64,000 nt of DNA from Anthostomella pinea (GCA_963556695.1 CAUWAG010000012.1:3224001-3288000), one strand, 5' to 3'; positions 20,830 to 31,447 are shown, counted from the first letter of the stretch. Numbers and translations: made by a program. The notes: a model not told the origin generated them from the letters alone.

Positions 20830-22849
20830 ATGGCCGACATCCAACCGCCCATCGCGCCCATCTCCAGCCCCAGCATGGTCGACTCAGGAGCCGGAGGCCT
20901 CCCCAAAAAGAGCGGCTTAACAGCCTACGCCGCCAGCCCCAACGCCGACGTCGCCGCGGCCTATACGTCCTATTTCGACAGCTCAGAGTCCAACAGCGGC
21001 TACTCGCGAGCCGAGGAGCGCGCGCTGCGCTGGAAGCTCGACCGCCGCCTCATCCCGATCCTGTGGTTCAACATCATCATCGGCGCCACCGACAAGGTTT
21101 CCACCAGCACCGGCGCGCTGTACGGCATGCGCGAGGACACCGGCTCCACGGGGAATAAGTACAGCTGGCTCGGCTCGGCGTTTTATTTTGGGTATTTGTT
21201 CTGGTGTTTCCCGGCGGCGGGGCTGCTGCAGAAGTTGCCGATGGCGAAGTTTATGTGTGGAACTATTTTCTGTGAGTTTGCCTTCGATGCTGTGCTTTTC
21301 GCGATGTTCGAGTTGGCCTGTTGGTCCGGGTGTGATAGGTCGTGATGCTCAGAGTTGTTTTTGGAGGAGTCTGCTAACCGAGAGGGCGTGAACAGTATGG
21401 GGTATCATCCTCATTTCGACGGCCTACGTCCACAATTTCCCGACCATGGTCGCCCTGAGAGTCATCCTTGGTATTCTGGAGGCACCCATCATTCCTGGCG
21501 GTTACCTGATGCTTTCCATGTGGTACACGCGGAAGTGAGATTACCCACGTGATGATAGCTTCAAAACTCATTCACTGACACGTCAAATCAGTGAGCAGGC
21601 ACTCCGCTCCGGCCTCATGTACACGAACCTGTCCGTCATCTTGTCCGGACCTATCGGCTACGGGTAAGCAAGCCCCTTTTCTTTCACCCCTCAGCCACAA
21701 GACTACACCATCACAGCAAACTGACAACCAACCCAACCAGAATCGGAGCCATCTCCGGCGACGGCAAGTGGCGCTGGTACTTCATCATCCTGGGCTCGAT
21801 ATCCCTAGTGTATTCCGTCGTCCTCGGCATCTTCCTGCCGGACAACCTCCCCCGGGCCAAGTTCCTCAACGAGCGCGAGAAGGCCATCACGGTCGAGCGC
21901 CTGCGCGGCGACCAGACGGGCATCGAGAACAAGATGTTCAAGCGCGAGCAGATGATCGAGGCCTTCACGGACCCCAAGACCTGGCTCATGTTCGCCTTCA
22001 ACATCTTCTGCAGCATTCCCAACGGCGGGCTTTCCAGTAAAGTCCCACCCGACCTGTTCATTGAGTACCTTCACATGACTCAATGGAGAACTGTCTCGAT
22101 GTAAAAGGGAGAGAGAATCGGAAAGCGACTGACAATACCCCCCGCAGACTTCCAATCCCTCATCATCAAAGGCCTAGGCTTCAGCTCGCGGCGCGCGCTC
22201 CTGCTCTCGATGCCCGAGGGCGGCGTCGCCACGGCGTCGGCGTACCTGTGCAACGGCGGCGTGTGGTACCTGACGCGCCGGTACCCCAAGCTGCACTGCC
22301 GCGTAGGCATCATCATCGCGGGCGAGGTCGTCGGCATGGTCGCGTCCGTGTTCCTCTACACGCTGCCGTTCGAGAACACGCACGGCCGCCTCGCGGCGTT
22401 GTGGATGGCCAAGTTCTTCCTCGGTCCCTATATCGTCATGTTGGCGCTCAACGTCGCCAACATCGCCGGCCACACGAAGAAGGTAACCGTGCAGGCCATT
22501 GTCTTTATTGCATATTGTGGTAAGTCGGCCTTTTTCTTGTGGAAGATGCTTGGTTTGAGTGAGCGGGATGTAAGATGCTGACTGAGGTCGTGCTTTCGCA
22601 GTTTCGAACATTATCGCGCCCCAGTTCTTCAGGGCAGACCAGGCGCCGCTGTACCCATTGGGGATGGGATCCATCTTGGGGAGCTACGTGCTCTCCATCA
22701 TCACCATCGCCCTGTACGGGCTGTACTGCTGGTGGGAGAACTGCAGACGCGACCGCGTCGACGACACGAGGGGCGAGCGTGTGCATGAGGACACCGACTT
22801 CAAAGATCTGACGGATCGGGAGAACGTACATTTTAGATATGTGTGGTAA
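20830..22849 (+). CDS. MFS permease, Dal5/allantoate (anion:cation symporter) family, 6 exons
   Basis: A plasma-membrane transporter of about 522 residues. Exons are 20830-21271, 21396-21534, 21592-21663, 21741-22036, 22148-22519 and 22602-22849; all introns are GT-AG and the reconstructed frame is continuous. The start ACCGCCACCATGG is a strong context. After a hydrophilic N-terminus the first helix follows ALRWKLDRRLIPILWFN, the typical entry of Dal5-like members. Next come KYSWLGSAFYFGYLFWCFP, RVILGILEAPIIPGGYLMLS, the motif around MWYTRNEQALRSG characteristic of the family, and the central loop AITVERLRGDQTGIENK. The family carries allantoate, nicotinate, pantothenate, small carboxylates and other anions; the cargo here is unknown. 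Its place beside the lyase-like and aminotransferase genes suggests an organic acid or amino acid derivative. Confidence 0.92.
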
Positions 22850-22973
22850 TTTCGGTACCCCAGGATTAGTTTAGTTCGAGAGACAGGTACGGGCCAAGAT
22901 CAGTCGGACCCTAACAAATCTTCCTACACTCGTATCGGTGTATCAAGCAATTAGCTTAATAAATTTCAACCCG

Positions 22974-22974
22974 C

Positions 22975-23013
<39 letters not shown>
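22974..23013 (+). repeat. C30-A10 homopolymer tract
   Basis: Thirty C followed by ten A, between the convergent ends of the permease and HTH-2EXR genes. The length is probably not reliable in any assembly. Confidence 0.9.
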
Positions 23014-23125
23014 GCGCCTGCGCCGTCCCTACGCCACCATCGTTGTCTCTGAGCCCAAAGTAAGCATGCCTCTTTGATGAATGTGAAGCGTGAAACCCCA
23101 ATATGCGCCGATCTGTTCCGAGTGC

Positions 23126-24225
23126 TCATACATACAGCTCAGGAAACGCCGCTCTCCCTGCCCTATCGTACATGCCCGTGAAAGTAGGCTGCCCGAAGAA
23201 ATGAACATGGTCGGCCACTCGGTCAACCCAGACCATCTTGGGCATGTTCGCCGCGGGGTTGTTGTTGAGAGTCGACGACACCATGATAGGGGTGAGCCTC
23301 TCCAGGACGGCCTGGCGAGCTTCGCCGTTGACGTGAGAGAGAGCCATCGCAGGGACGTGGCGGTCGTTGACGTACATGCCCCACGGCGGGTTTGTGAAGG
23401 TCACCCCCGGCGGCATTAAGCCAAGTTCGATCCAGGGCGACACGCTCTTCACCTCCAGTGCCCAGGAGCGTGAGACGGAGGTCTGGCCGGGCAAGGTGGA
23501 GAGAACGTTCTGCCAGATTCGAAGCCTGATTTTCTCGGGTAGGTCGTTGAAGCCAGTTCTGACAAGGGGCTGCTCTTCTATAATGCGGGGGTCAATGACG
23601 CTGTGGGGTTGCTTCCCTGTCACTTGGTCGTCCATAACGCTGTCGTCTACCGACACTAGGGACTCTTCGTGGGCGAAGAAGTTGCGGGCCTGCTGGATGA
23701 GCTCGGCACTAGCACCTGGGTCCTGGTCCTCTTCTTCCCATTCTTGGCCAGATGGTGATGGGAGCTCTTTGTCTTTTGCCGTGGTCGCTGTTGATTGAGT
23801 TAGACTCCGTATTGGCGAGCAGGAGTGATGTTGTTGGCTTGTGTCGAGCACCAAGTGTTTCATGTGTAATTGTGAAGATCTTGGTGAAAGTGGGACAACT
23901 CACGCCTATATCCCTTTCTCGGACGGCCGGTCCGTTTGCCGATCTGAAAGGTCTTTGCGCGCACAGCAGTCCGGATCTGGCTCTCGGAGTAGCCCGTGAC
24001 CTCTTGGATGCGGCGCTTGGTCATGCACGCATCATAGTAAAGAGTTCGGACGCGGAAGCGCTCCAGCTCGGTGAGGTGCTTGGTGTGGACGCCCTTTGGA
24101 CGGACGGCCCAGGCCACCGGGGGCGGTCGCGTCGGGCCCGGCGGCAAGTTCCGCTCCGACTCGGGCCCCGGTCCCAGCTGTGGCTCGGGTCCCAGCCGTA
24201 GCTCGGGAGCTGGGAATGCAGCCAT
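23126..24225 (-). CDS. HTH plus 2EXR-domain protein, 2 exons
   Basis: About 327 residues. Exon 1 is 24225-23904, and exon 2 most likely 23787-23126; several acceptors are possible, and this one keeps frame. After a proline-rich leader, exon 1 has a helix-turn-helix-like unit: HLTELERFRVRTLYYDACMT, then KRRIQEVTGYSESQIRTAV, ending in a basic GKRTGRPRKGY that looks like an AT-hook. Such leads resemble the N-terminal DNA-binding part of pogo/Tc1 transposases. Exon 2 has the 2EXR core FNDLPEKIRLRIWQNVLS with later conserved blocks (HVPAMALSHVNGEARQAV and KMVWVDRVADHVHF). The order DNA-binding module then 2EXR recurs in filamentous fungi as I recall it, but its function is unknown. A nuclear role is inferred from the basic motif. 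Confidence 0.75.
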
Positions 24226-25676
24226 TCTGGCATCTCACTTTGGCAGACAGACGGACAGACTCTGGTGGCGAATGTGTGATGATGATGGGGAGAGAGGAGG
24301 GGAAAGTTTTCCTGAAACGGCTGGTCGCAGATGCCGCCCCCGTGTTTTCTCGCGCCTGCTGTCTAGCATTGTGACAGGGCTGGCTAGCCCCTTCGGGCAT
24401 GGTGCCGCAGGTAACGTGATCCGCTTGTACTTGATATGGGTGCAAAACTTCAAGGGGCCCGCCCTCCACGGGTATATCAATGCGACGCTGGCCTCTGAAG
24501 ACTGAAGCGCGACTTCCCTCCTGAAGTGATGCCATTTTCTGGAGATGGTCCGTGTGCTTCACCACAAACTACCGGATATGGTCCAGCTGTCTACGAGAAT
24601 TACATCGTGTAAGCCAGCACACCGCGTGAACGAGTTTCATAATAGCCGCGACGGCTATGTTACGGGTGGAATTCTCTTAGAAGGAAACTCTACTTCAAAG
24701 TCTTAACATCGTACTCAACCGCTTTAGGTGCCGATAGGGTACTCGACGGCTATACGTAGTTTCATATGAATCAAGTCTTCCCATTGACCCCTTCCTTGCC
24801 TATAAGCTTAGCCACGTCACAGTACATTATGCTTGCTATTTCATTTCCCCAAGGGTTATGGTACCCTGACCCTAACCCTAACCCTAAGTCACATCCGAAT
24901 AGGGACCTTAACTCATTACTTCCTGGTCCCCAGCGTCAATACTTCTACCACGAAGAAGAACTTATCCTGCACATCGCAACTTACTTCGTGGTTTGGAGCG
25001 TGGACCACAGGAAGTCCGAAGGTCGTCAAGAACAAAGCCCGCGTTCAAGTTCTGCCACTGGCCAACCACTTATCTCTATGTCAAACCGCCAAATGGCCAG
25101 TTAGTATAAGTCATGACAGCAAACAAGCAAAGAGCCAGAGATACTGCCGTCCAAACTGTGTGAAAGCTGGTAAATCAATGATATATCTACCCCGCAAGAC
25201 CCGTGAAAGATGGGCGTGCTGTGTTTAGAGGTTGTATACAAAGTCCGCAACAGATATTTGCGAGCTTTTGTAAGTTTACCTTTACAAAGTAGTAATTTCA
25301 TTGGCGTAGCTTTTATGTCTACTTCTAGTCAACCACTTCCGTAGCAGAAACAACTCGTGAACCCAATCCCGTATCCTTATAGTGGTCTAGTAGTCAGATG
25401 AAGTAGGGGTGCAAATGGATGCCTGTCCAGCCCCTCTGGTTCCATAGTAACGGGCTAGACCTGAGGCAAGTACACTGAGCACAGGTACTAGCCTTATTGC
25501 AACTTTCTTTATTTCCAACTCCTCCCAACTTCTTTTCTCCAGGCTTTGCATCCGCGCCCTTTCACACGACTTTTCGACCTCGCCCATCTTGTCACTGCCT
25601 CAATCGAGCTTTGAAATCCCTCCCAGTCTATGCATTGAACCACAGAATCACCATCAACAACACTGGCCATAGCAAG
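24226..25676. other. intergenic with interstitial telomere-like repeat
   Basis: About 1.45 kb between divergent genes. It holds the CCCTAA array at 24864-24887 and, from 24600 on, is more AT-rich. Short open frames here lack recognisable features. Confidence 0.5.
24864..24887 (-). repeat. interstitial telomeric repeat, 4 units
   Basis: CCCTGA followed by three perfect CCCTAA units, that is TTAGGG on the minus strand, the telomere repeat of most filamentous ascomycetes. It is flanked by ordinary sequence on both sides, so it is internal rather than a chromosome end. Confidence 0.8.
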
Positions 25677-26396
25677 ATGGCTTCCGCACCACGAGAATTT
25701 CTCCCAGTCGTCCTGGGCCACGGCTGCTTCATGGTCGATCGATCAGGCCGCGTCAAGCGAGACAGCAAGGGACAAATCTTGTACATCATCCCGATCCACA
25801 ACGACTTCCTGAAGATGGCTCCCAGTCTGGCAGCTCGCCAGTACTGGCCGAGAGGCACTGCAAAACAGGTGCCCCGCAAGACCTCAGTTGTCCTCCTCAT
25901 CCCGACCATCAACACTGCCTGTAACGACCAGCGCGTAGTCACTAAGGTTGGCTACACCATGTTCGACAGGGCTTCGGTCTACCACAGAATCGACAAGACA
26001 GTGGGCGGACCGCGAAAGCCGCTTGCTGGTTGCTTGCCGCCGGGCATTCGAGGGGAAAACATATTCAAATTCGGCACACTCGACACTATATCGTGTCAGA
26101 CACTGCCCATCACCACCCGGCAACCTGCTCGTCCCCCCGACACACCGCCCAGCCCTACGCCTTCGCCTTCCGCAAGTCTCAGTTCGTCGACCGAGGAAGA
26201 ATCCGAGGCCTGCTGGCGGACATCTTCCAGCGCGCTGCGCGAGCCTGTCGAGTCCGAGCTCGCCGCGTCTGAGCTCATCAAGTGTGAGCCCACGGAGTCT
26301 GAGACCGCCCAGCGCAAGCGAAACATTCGTGAGGCTGAGCTGAATGAGCAGTATTGTGTGCTGGTCGAGAAGCGGCTCAGGCCCGACGACGAATAG
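25677..26396 (+). CDS. hypothetical protein
   Basis: A single exon of 239 residues with the ATG at 25677 (MASAPREFLPVVLGHG). I do not recognise the family. The first 150 residues look globular with hydrophobic strands (GQILYIIPIHNDFLKMAP, KTSVVLLIPTINTACNDQ). The C-terminal third is a serine/proline-rich and acidic linker followed by a charged helix (RKRNIREAELNEQYCVLVEK). It has no signal peptide or membrane helix. It lies at the border of the repeat block. A further coding-like stretch follows 80 bp downstream, so this may be the surviving part of a longer gene. Confidence 0.6.
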   Translation: MASAPREFLPVVLGHGCFMVDRSGRVKRDSKGQILYIIPIHNDFLKMAPSLAARQYWPRGTAKQVPRKTSVVLLIPTINTACNDQRVVTKVGYTMFDRASVYHRIDKTVGGPRKPLAGCLPPGIRGENIFKFGTLDTISCQTLPITTRQPARPPDTPPSPTPSPSASLSSSTEEESEACWRTSSSALREPVESELAASELIKCEPTESETAQRKRNIREAELNEQYCVLVEKRLRPDDE

Positions 26397-26408
26397 TCAT
26401 AGGATCCT

Positions 26409-26478
26409 AGAGTCTCCAATACAGAGTCTCGAATACAGAGTCTCCGGCACAGAGTCTCCGGTACAGAGTCCCCGATCA
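26409..26478 (+). repeat. 14-bp tandem repeat, 5 units
   Basis: Five consecutive copies of AGAGTCTCCRRYAC with small differences, directly after the stop of the preceding gene. The unit length is not a multiple of three, so changes in copy number would shift any frame running through it. Confidence 0.85.
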
Positions 26479-26783
26479 TCTACAGAGACTCTTCGACAAG
26501 GTTCCAGACCTCTACACACCTGCCACGGACTCAGGGAGGCCGCCATCCAACGCGGACAACGCCGTGCCTTTGTCCTTGTTGGCTGGGGCATTCCCAACCA
26601 CCACCACGCGATCCACCATACGGAGTGGTAAAAGAACGGCCGATTCCTCGAGCATTGGGAGGTGCGATACCAGCCCCTCATCAGGGCCCGCTTCCAGACC
26701 AAGCCGCCGCAATTTCTCACCGTCTTAGACGCACTCGGCGTCCGACACCACGTCAACGGCATCGTGTCACAGTCCGACTGCTA
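26479..26783 (+). pseudogene. coding relic with internal stop
   Basis: The plus frame reads like protein (REAAIQRGQRRAFVLVGWG, IPNHHHAIHHTEW). It meets a TAA at 26629-26631 and then continues in the same frame (NGRFLEHWEVRYQPLIRAR, FLTVLDALGVRHHVNG) to a TAG at 26781-26783. I cannot name the family. It may be the original C-terminal part of the upstream gene or a separate dead gene. Confidence 0.4.
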
Positions 26784-27450
26784 GAAGACTCTAGAAATGA
26801 CTTTATTAATATACGTAAAGAAGAAAAAGAAATATAAAGCTATTTAAAAAAAAAGGTATATATAAAGGTTAACCCGTAGGGCTATGAGGTTATTATTTAA
26901 TGTTATAATAATACCCCCTTTGTTAGAACAGGCTTGAACGATCAATCATAATACTCGAGTATTGGGTCAAGGTCATGATGTTGCTGATGGTTGGATTGAG
27001 AGGTCTAGCTGGACCTGAAGGTCTGGCTGAGTGACCTCGCAACCCGGTATTTAATGTCTTATCTAATCATACATGTGGGTCCTGGTATAGGTGGTTTGCA
27101 GGCTGGTGTCACGATCCGTAAATGTATTGCAAGGATACAGGGACCCTTATTAACTATTGACGTATAACGAACTCTGGTTGAAGGAAAAGAAAGATCTGGA
27201 GATGCACCCGAATTGGTGGGCAGCTAGATTGTTACAAACCAACAAACAGTGCGGCCTGATAACAGGCCCAGAGGAGACGATTGGAAACAGGTTGGCCAGG
27301 GAGTGGGGTGCCGACCAGTGGAGAAATCGGAGCAACGGAGCAACGGTACACAGATCACGTGACCAGCAGAACCTGGGTCACGTGACTAAGAATTTGGATC
27401 ACTGGATCACCATGGTGAGCCACCTAATCAGTGAAGGAGAGATTGGATAT

Positions 27451-27627
27451 TGTTGAATGGGAGCCGGAAATAGACGCCGGAAGATCTCCAGTGGGGCAGA
27501 CGCACAGGGCATCTGACCCACCAAGACAGATGATCAATCTCTGTACGCTGAAGAAGCAGAGAAGGACAAGCACAACAACAGAACACACTTGACAACCTGA
27601 ATAATCTGAACTCGCTTGCATCTGACA
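27451..27627 (+). mobile_element. solo LTR family 2 (177 bp)
   Basis: Starts TGTTGAATGG and ends CATCTGACA, flanked by the perfect 5-bp duplication GATAT (27446-27450 and 27628-27632). The inverted partner at 57434-57715 reads straight through this point without it, which confirms the insertion. Confidence 0.85.
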
Positions 27628-27754
27628 GATATATAAGGATGGATATTTCCTAGCTAGATAGATAGACAGTCTCTACCTCAGTGATCAATCTAAGCATCTT
27701 AGCCAACCCTGAGGTGGGAGAAATCTCCTGACGACTCGACTATTCAGTGATCCC

Positions 27755-27965
27755 TGTCACGGCGAGGGTACTGAGGGTTGGGACATGGCCGGCAGCAAGC
27801 AGCTATTACTCTATTGACGAGAATATCAAGACTAGAGAGGAAAGGAAGAGAGAGAGAGATAGGTACAGTGGGAGGTTGCCCCTTTAAGGGGATCCTCTGG
27901 TCAGATCCTTCCCTTATTAGGAAGTATCCACTTGTCATGTGGAAAGGTCTGTGCAGGTCGTCACA
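27755..27965 (+). mobile_element. solo LTR family 3, copy 1 (211 bp)
   Basis: Starts TGTCACGGCGAGG and ends GTCGTCACA, flanked by ATCCC on both sides (27750-27754 and 27966-27970). It contains a purine-rich GAGAGAGAGA tract and GTTGCCCCTTTAAGGGGAT. Copies occur at 57220-57433 and, inverted, at 58600-58813. Confidence 0.9.
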
Positions 27966-28280
27966 ATCCCCCGGATCAGACCAAGCCCCAGCATATGAGT
28001 GTCTTCTAGTTGACAGAAGCCTCTATCTTCCTTTGTGTTGACTTACCTCAGAATATAAACCCTATAGAACCCTTTAGCCTTATAGGTTAGACGGCTCGTC
28101 ACATAGATGTGGGCAGTCGTCCCCCACCAGACCCACCAGGGCATGGATCAACCTATCGTCCGATCAGTCACGTGCTCAGTCACGTGACCCGGGGACCATG
28201 GGGACCATCGCTAGACCTGATGGATGGTGGAACCATCACAGCTGGAATCGCATGGATCCAACATATATATAATAAATAAC

Positions 28281-28484
28281 TGTTGGAACAGGCTTGAACA
28301 ATCAATCATAATACTCGAGTATGGTGTCAAGGTCATGATGTTGCTGATGGTTGGATTGAGAGGAATCTAGCTGGACTCGAAGGTCTGGCCAAGTGCCCTC
28401 TCAATCCACTATCTTATCTTATCTAATCATACATGTGGGTCCTGGTATAGATGGTTTGCAGTCTGGAATCGCATGGATCCAACA
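28281..28484 (+). mobile_element. solo LTR family 1, copy B (204 bp)
   Basis: Starts TGTTGGAACAGG and ends GGATCCAACA, so the ends are inverted repeats (TGTTGGA/TCCAACA). It is flanked by the 5-bp duplication ATAAC (28276-28280 and 28485-28489). It is only 17 bp from copy A. Confidence 0.9.
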
Positions 28485-30799
28485 ATAACCTTTTTATAAT
28501 ACTTTATATAATTTAATTAATAATTTAATTCAATTTCTCTTTAAAAACTACGTATTTTATACATACTGACCTTTTTAATATCTTTAATATTGGTTGTAAT
28601 ACGGCTTGTTTGTTGAAAAGCCCGTTTTTAAAAAAGTCGGGAGGTGTCAGATTTGAGCTAATCGTGAGAGTGAAGTGTGTGTGTGTATTCCCCGTCTCTC
28701 TAGAGTGTCCTTGTGCGACCGTGGCTGTTTTGTGCCAGAGGGGGCTGGATCGGGACGGAACAACTAGGTTCCGTTGTCTACCTGTCAAGGTGCCTTCTAG
28801 GCGTACCTTTAATCCAACAGGAGGTAACAGCGATTTGAAGTGGGTCACTGACACTCGGCTTGAGAACGACAGTACTGATTTTGGGTTTGTGGACGGAAGT
28901 TCTACGAATATGCAAGGGGATGGCCGGTCGCACAGAGGCTCGCTATGGACGGATGTACTTTGAGAGGTATTCGGGAGTACACGTGACTTCCTCAGGCCAA
29001 CGGCCCATGCCCCGAGTCACTTACACATACTTTCCTTCCAATCTACCATTGCAGTCAGAGCGTTTTTTCCCTTCCGGTTCTCGATGCCTTGACAATACTG
29101 ACCTCGAAGTCTGGCTACTGAATGCCTTCTTGCTGAACATTGGCTTTGTCTTGGCTTTGTCCTGTCTTGTTCGTATGATTTAGTTGATTCTCTGATTCAT
29201 TCTGCTCCAATCATCCCGTATTCATGGTTAGTCATCTATGGTGCACTGACAAGAGGAATCACTCCGACGCTCGAGAACAAAGGTTGTCCAGAGGCTATTG
29301 TCAACTCTTAGACTCAGAGCCGATGACACGAGACCTTATGCTATATCTATCAGTTGAGTGGCTCTATCCTGCTCCTGTTTGTCTTTACTTTGTAACTAAC
29401 ATTTTCCTTTATTAACCCTACGCCAAAGCGCGGCAACATATAATTACACGTGCAGCTCAAGCGGATATAGTTTTCAATTATATACTACTGGTGAATGACC
29501 CTGGTGCTAATTCTTAACGTTATGTGAAAGCTACTAACGTGTTAACAGCCTAAGCTTCCTTATATATAAGCATTATTGCAAGTAACGCCCTCGCTTGGGT
29601 ATTGCAGTCGGACCTGCGTAGGAGTGTCCGGACACGACGTGGCGATGATTTATGACGACTACATGTATTTAATTGGTTGTCAATCCTTCCATGACATACA
29701 GACCTTCGGCCGATTCGTTGCTGACACCACGACAGGCATCGACGGAGTCCTCTTCTGGATTGACGATCGAATCGAACACCTCCACCCCGCCTGGGTACGC
29801 CCACAAGCTGTTGCTACAGACAAATCGACCTCTCTCAGAGCCGAACTCACCTGCCTGGCGGTGATGCTGGGCTTTCTGGAAGCCCTCGCAGGGCGCACTT
29901 TCGAACGGAGTGGAGACATGGAGTTCGACGACCGTGTCGTGGATCTGCTTGGGATCATCCATCTGCTTCAGGAGGAATTGCAGATCATGTTGGACATGTC
30001 AGTGTCGTGCTGACTGGGTTCTTACTTGTGGTATGTACCCTGGCTCGCGTTGCGCCTAATGTTGCTGTCGACGGTCACGCCTATAATATAGTATGCTTAG
30101 TGCTGAGCTTTTGATATATGTACCAGAAGCTATAAATATATTCACAGTATTGTTATCGTGAGCATATACCTGAAAGGCTTGACGGGAAATGGTTGGTTGA
30201 CACGATCATTCGCTACCATTGACACAAGATGTTGTATCTAATACCTTGGTTCCCACGATTAGACTGTACGATACTGAGCAAACTTGAGTGTTATACCATT
30301 ACAAACACAGACCGTTGGACACTTGAGAGATTTCGTTGCAGAGAATATAGCCAAGCGTCTCTCAACACGAAACGTCTAATTGGGGCATATGCCTTTGTAC
30401 CATTGATGGCCCTCGTCATATTCTCTGTCTGGCTGTCACAACTCTTTCCACTGGCTTGAAGTGCACTGGAACTCAGAAAGCCATAGTTGTGTATGTTCTT
30501 TGGTATGGTATGTCCGAGGTTCATGTCAATTTCTCTTGCTTTTCCTGCTTGGACGTCAAATTCTCCTAACCTCCTTTTGGCTCTCTGGCCAAAGCGAGGT
30601 TTACATGCCTAAGGTCACTTACAGGTAAATGGTAAATTCTATTCCACTTCACTTCCAGCATACCAAGTTCGTCCATCTCTACAACCCACCGCCGTCTCTG
30701 AAACTCTGATTTAAGAATATTGCACCTCCACTTCCGCACAACCTCTTGCCATCCGTGAAAATCCGAACAGCTTTTGCATCGCCGCTGAGAATCCAGAAC

Positions 30800-31447
30800 A
30801 TGTCCGAGAACCAGAACAATGGCTCGCGCCGCTTCCGGCCCGCCATCGAGAACTTGCGCAACTCCCGGGACGTAAACCGGCAGGTCACCATCGTCAACTG
30901 GGTGAACGAAATCATGAGAGACCAGCGACAGATCCGCGAATGGATCCAGCGCCTTCAGGAGGGTGTAGACGTGATTGAGGAGATCTCAGACGAGAATAGC
31001 GAGGACATCCAGGAGTTGCGACTAGGCCAAAACGACATCAAGATGCTGGAAGAATATGCTGCCGATATGGTGCGTACGAAATCTATGTCTGGTTGACATC
31101 CTACCTGTTCTTTCTGAATGACTGTATCTTATCCTTACGGTAATAAGCAACTGACACTTTCTCATGCAGAAGGAAGTCGGAGACTCCGCCGACGCGCTTT
31201 TACAAGCCCGTATCCTGGCCGAGAATATGGAGGAGCACCTTCTTAAGTTGAAGGCGGACGTCGAGGAACTCAAGAGTCAAGTCCATCAAGTCGATCAGAC
31301 CCTTCTCATCCCCTTAGACTACATCAGCTCTGACGCATTGTACAGGAATCAGGGGAAGGAAAGTTCCTCTGGGCGGTTATCGCAGTGTTTATTGCGTCTT
31401 TACTGGTTGGAAGACTCCTGGGTGGAACGCATCAGACCTCCTCCTGA
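30800..31447 (+). CDS. predicted tail-anchored coiled-coil protein, 3 exons
   Basis: About 160 residues. Exon 1 is 30800-31069 and exon 2 31170 to 31280 or 31289. Exon 3 is 31346-31447; both donors for the second intron are in frame. The N-terminus is polar (MSENQNNGSRRFRPAIENL). The middle is strongly helical and charged with heptad character (REWIQRLQEGVDVIEEISDE, LKLKADVEELKSQ). Exon 3 encodes one hydrophobic helix near the end (FLWAVIAVFIASLLVGRLLG) followed by nine residues. One membrane span at the extreme C-terminus is the layout of tail-anchored proteins of the ER, mitochondria or peroxisomes, such as SNARE-like or fission factors. I do not recognise the family. Without the second intron the same region reads into a hydrophilic tail with no helix, so the splice matters. 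Confidence 0.65.

Larger units (their letters stand above)
27107..28240 (+). mobile_element. LTR-like element nested in family 1 LTR
   Basis: Starts TGTCACGATCC and ends ACCATCACA, with a 5-bp duplication GCTGG on both sides (27102-27106 and 28241-28245). Without its own nested insertions it is about 736 bp. It has no coding capacity I can see, so it may be a long solo LTR or a non-autonomous element. Its part 27160-27450 is found again, inverted, at 57434-57715. Confidence 0.75.
26921..28263 (+). mobile_element. solo LTR family 1, copy A, split by a nested insertion
   Basis: The left part 26921-27106 starts TGTTAGAACAGGCTTGAAC. The right part 28246-28263 ends GCATGGATCCAACA. Joined, they give 204 bp, exactly the length of the intact copy at 28281-28484, with which they align throughout. 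The element between them (27107-28240) is bounded by the duplication GCTGG. No target duplication of the outer copy itself is visible. Confidence 0.8.
26784..30799. other. repeat block and AT-rich DNA
   Basis: This holds the nested LTR elements annotated separately (26921-28484). After them comes an AT-rich stretch at 28490-28610, then mixed-composition DNA with no recognisable gene. One 145-codon frame at 29576-30013 lies in a GC-richer island but has competing open frames on both strands, so I do not call it. The AT bias of parts of this block fits mutation of repeats by RIP, but I did not compute RIP indices. Confidence 0.6.

Noticed and set aside
27107..28240. A full-length autonomous LTR retrotransposon
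   Set aside because: No gag or pol coding sequence and no pair of long terminal repeats inside; only an LTR-like or non-autonomous element remains.
29576..30013. 145-codon plus-strand frame in a GC-richer island of the repeat block
   Set aside because: Three other frames are open over the same stretch and none shows a known motif.
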